From: DATKSS01 sp049582065
GTDB taxonomy: Bacteria > Chloroflexota > Dormibacteria > Dormibacterales > Dormibacteraceae
Assembly (NCBI GenBank): GCA_049582065.1
Contig: JBAUTF010000388.1
Span: forward strand, 1-14,588
Direction: 5' to 3'
Length of the DNA: 14,588 bases
In this document: positions 14,282 to 14,588 of the stretch, piece by piece
How the letters are laid out: every line of letters starts with the position of its first letter
Position numbering within the stretch: the first letter of the stretch is position 1
Made by a program: the position numbers and the translations under genes
Notes under the pieces: model-generated
The model's input: the letters and a program-made list of their open reading frames with translations, nothing else
What the model was told of the DNA's origin: nothing
Database searches by the model: none

Positions 14282-14588
14282 TTACCTGCTGCCGACCAGG
14301 ATGAGGAAGACGTCCTCGAGGGTCGGCTGCTTCTCGACGTATTCGACCTTCGCGGGCGGGATCAGCTCCTTGAGCTCGGCGAGGCTGCCGTTCACGACGA
14401 TCCGTCCGTCGTGCAGGATCGCGATCCGGTCTGCGAGTTGTTCGGCCTCGTCCAGGTACTGCGTCGTCAGCAGCACCGTCGTGCCCTGCCGGGCGAGCTC
14501 CTTCACCGCATGCCACACCTCGATGCGGGCTTCGGGATCGAGCCCGGTTGTCGGTTCGTCGAGGAAGATCACCGGAGGATTCCCAATG
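14282..14588 (-). CDS. ABC transporter ATP-binding subunit (DrrA-like), C-terminal part
   Basis: Only the last 102 or so codons are in the window; the gene continues past 14588. Visible motifs are Walker B (IGNPPVIFLDEPTTGLDP) with the catalytic Glu and D-loop. The switch region reads LLTTQYLDEAEQLADRIAIL, with Gln in place of the usual His, as is normal for DrrA-type ATPases. The C-terminal extension ends in EDVFLILVGSR. The Walker A and signature motifs lie outside. It energises the permease encoded ten bases downstream. Confidence 0.92.
   Translation of the reverse strand, partial: IGNPPVIFLDEPTTGLDPEARIEVWHAVKELARQGTTVLLTTQYLDEAEQLADRIAILHDGRIVVNGSLAELKELIPPAKVEYVEKQPTLEDVFLILVGSR

Noticed and set aside
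1..14588. CRISPR array, insertion sequence, or integrase gene
   Set aside because: No regularly spaced short repeats, transposase motifs, or tyrosine or serine recombinase motifs were found in any frame. The only repeats are the tRNA fragments and their adjacent modules.

Overview
The window is high-GC bacterial DNA (about two-thirds G+C in most genes) with encoded tRNA CCA ends, leaderless-type promoter architecture, a heliorhodopsin, NarL-type two-component genes and a DrrAB-like ABC exporter. This points to a monoderm high-GC lineage such as Actinomycetota or Chloroflexota/Dormibacterota. No phylogenetic marker is present, so that placement is inference.

The main architecture is an array of insertions at a tRNA-Pro(CGG) gene. 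The 3' half of this tRNA, from anticodon loop to CCA (45 bp), occurs three times in the same orientation, at 6-50, 6986-7030 and 13139-13183. The last two copies are each preceded by a conserved roughly 125-bp module with three motifs: GTAGTARTTCATGTARTA, then CTCAAAACCCT exactly 79 bp downstream, then CTCGGTGGACGA next to the tRNA fragment. A third, decayed module at 2255-2390 has lost its tRNA fragment. The simplest reading is a set of site-specifically integrated cargo cassettes with att sites, but no recombinase gene is visible.

Cassette I (about 51-2390) carries a full-length heliorhodopsin facing a frameshifted NAD(P)-binding epimerase-like gene. Cassette II (about 2390-7030) carries an AbrB-type antitoxin and a Doc/Fic toxin with an altered catalytic motif. 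It also has a small Smr-domain protein and a translationally coupled pair: an MFS (GPH-type) transporter and a sphingosine-1-phosphate-lyase-like PLP enzyme.

Cassette III (7031-13183) is a signalling island. It encodes a GAF histidine kinase, its coupled LuxR-type response regulator and a second LuxR-type regulator. The last gene is a 941-residue membrane protein that joins a class III nucleotidyl cyclase domain to a PAS-histidine kinase. To the right of the last att copy lies probable resident chromosome: a terminator-like hairpin, about 330 bp of non-coding DNA, and a leftward ABC-2 permease/ATPase pair that runs off the window.
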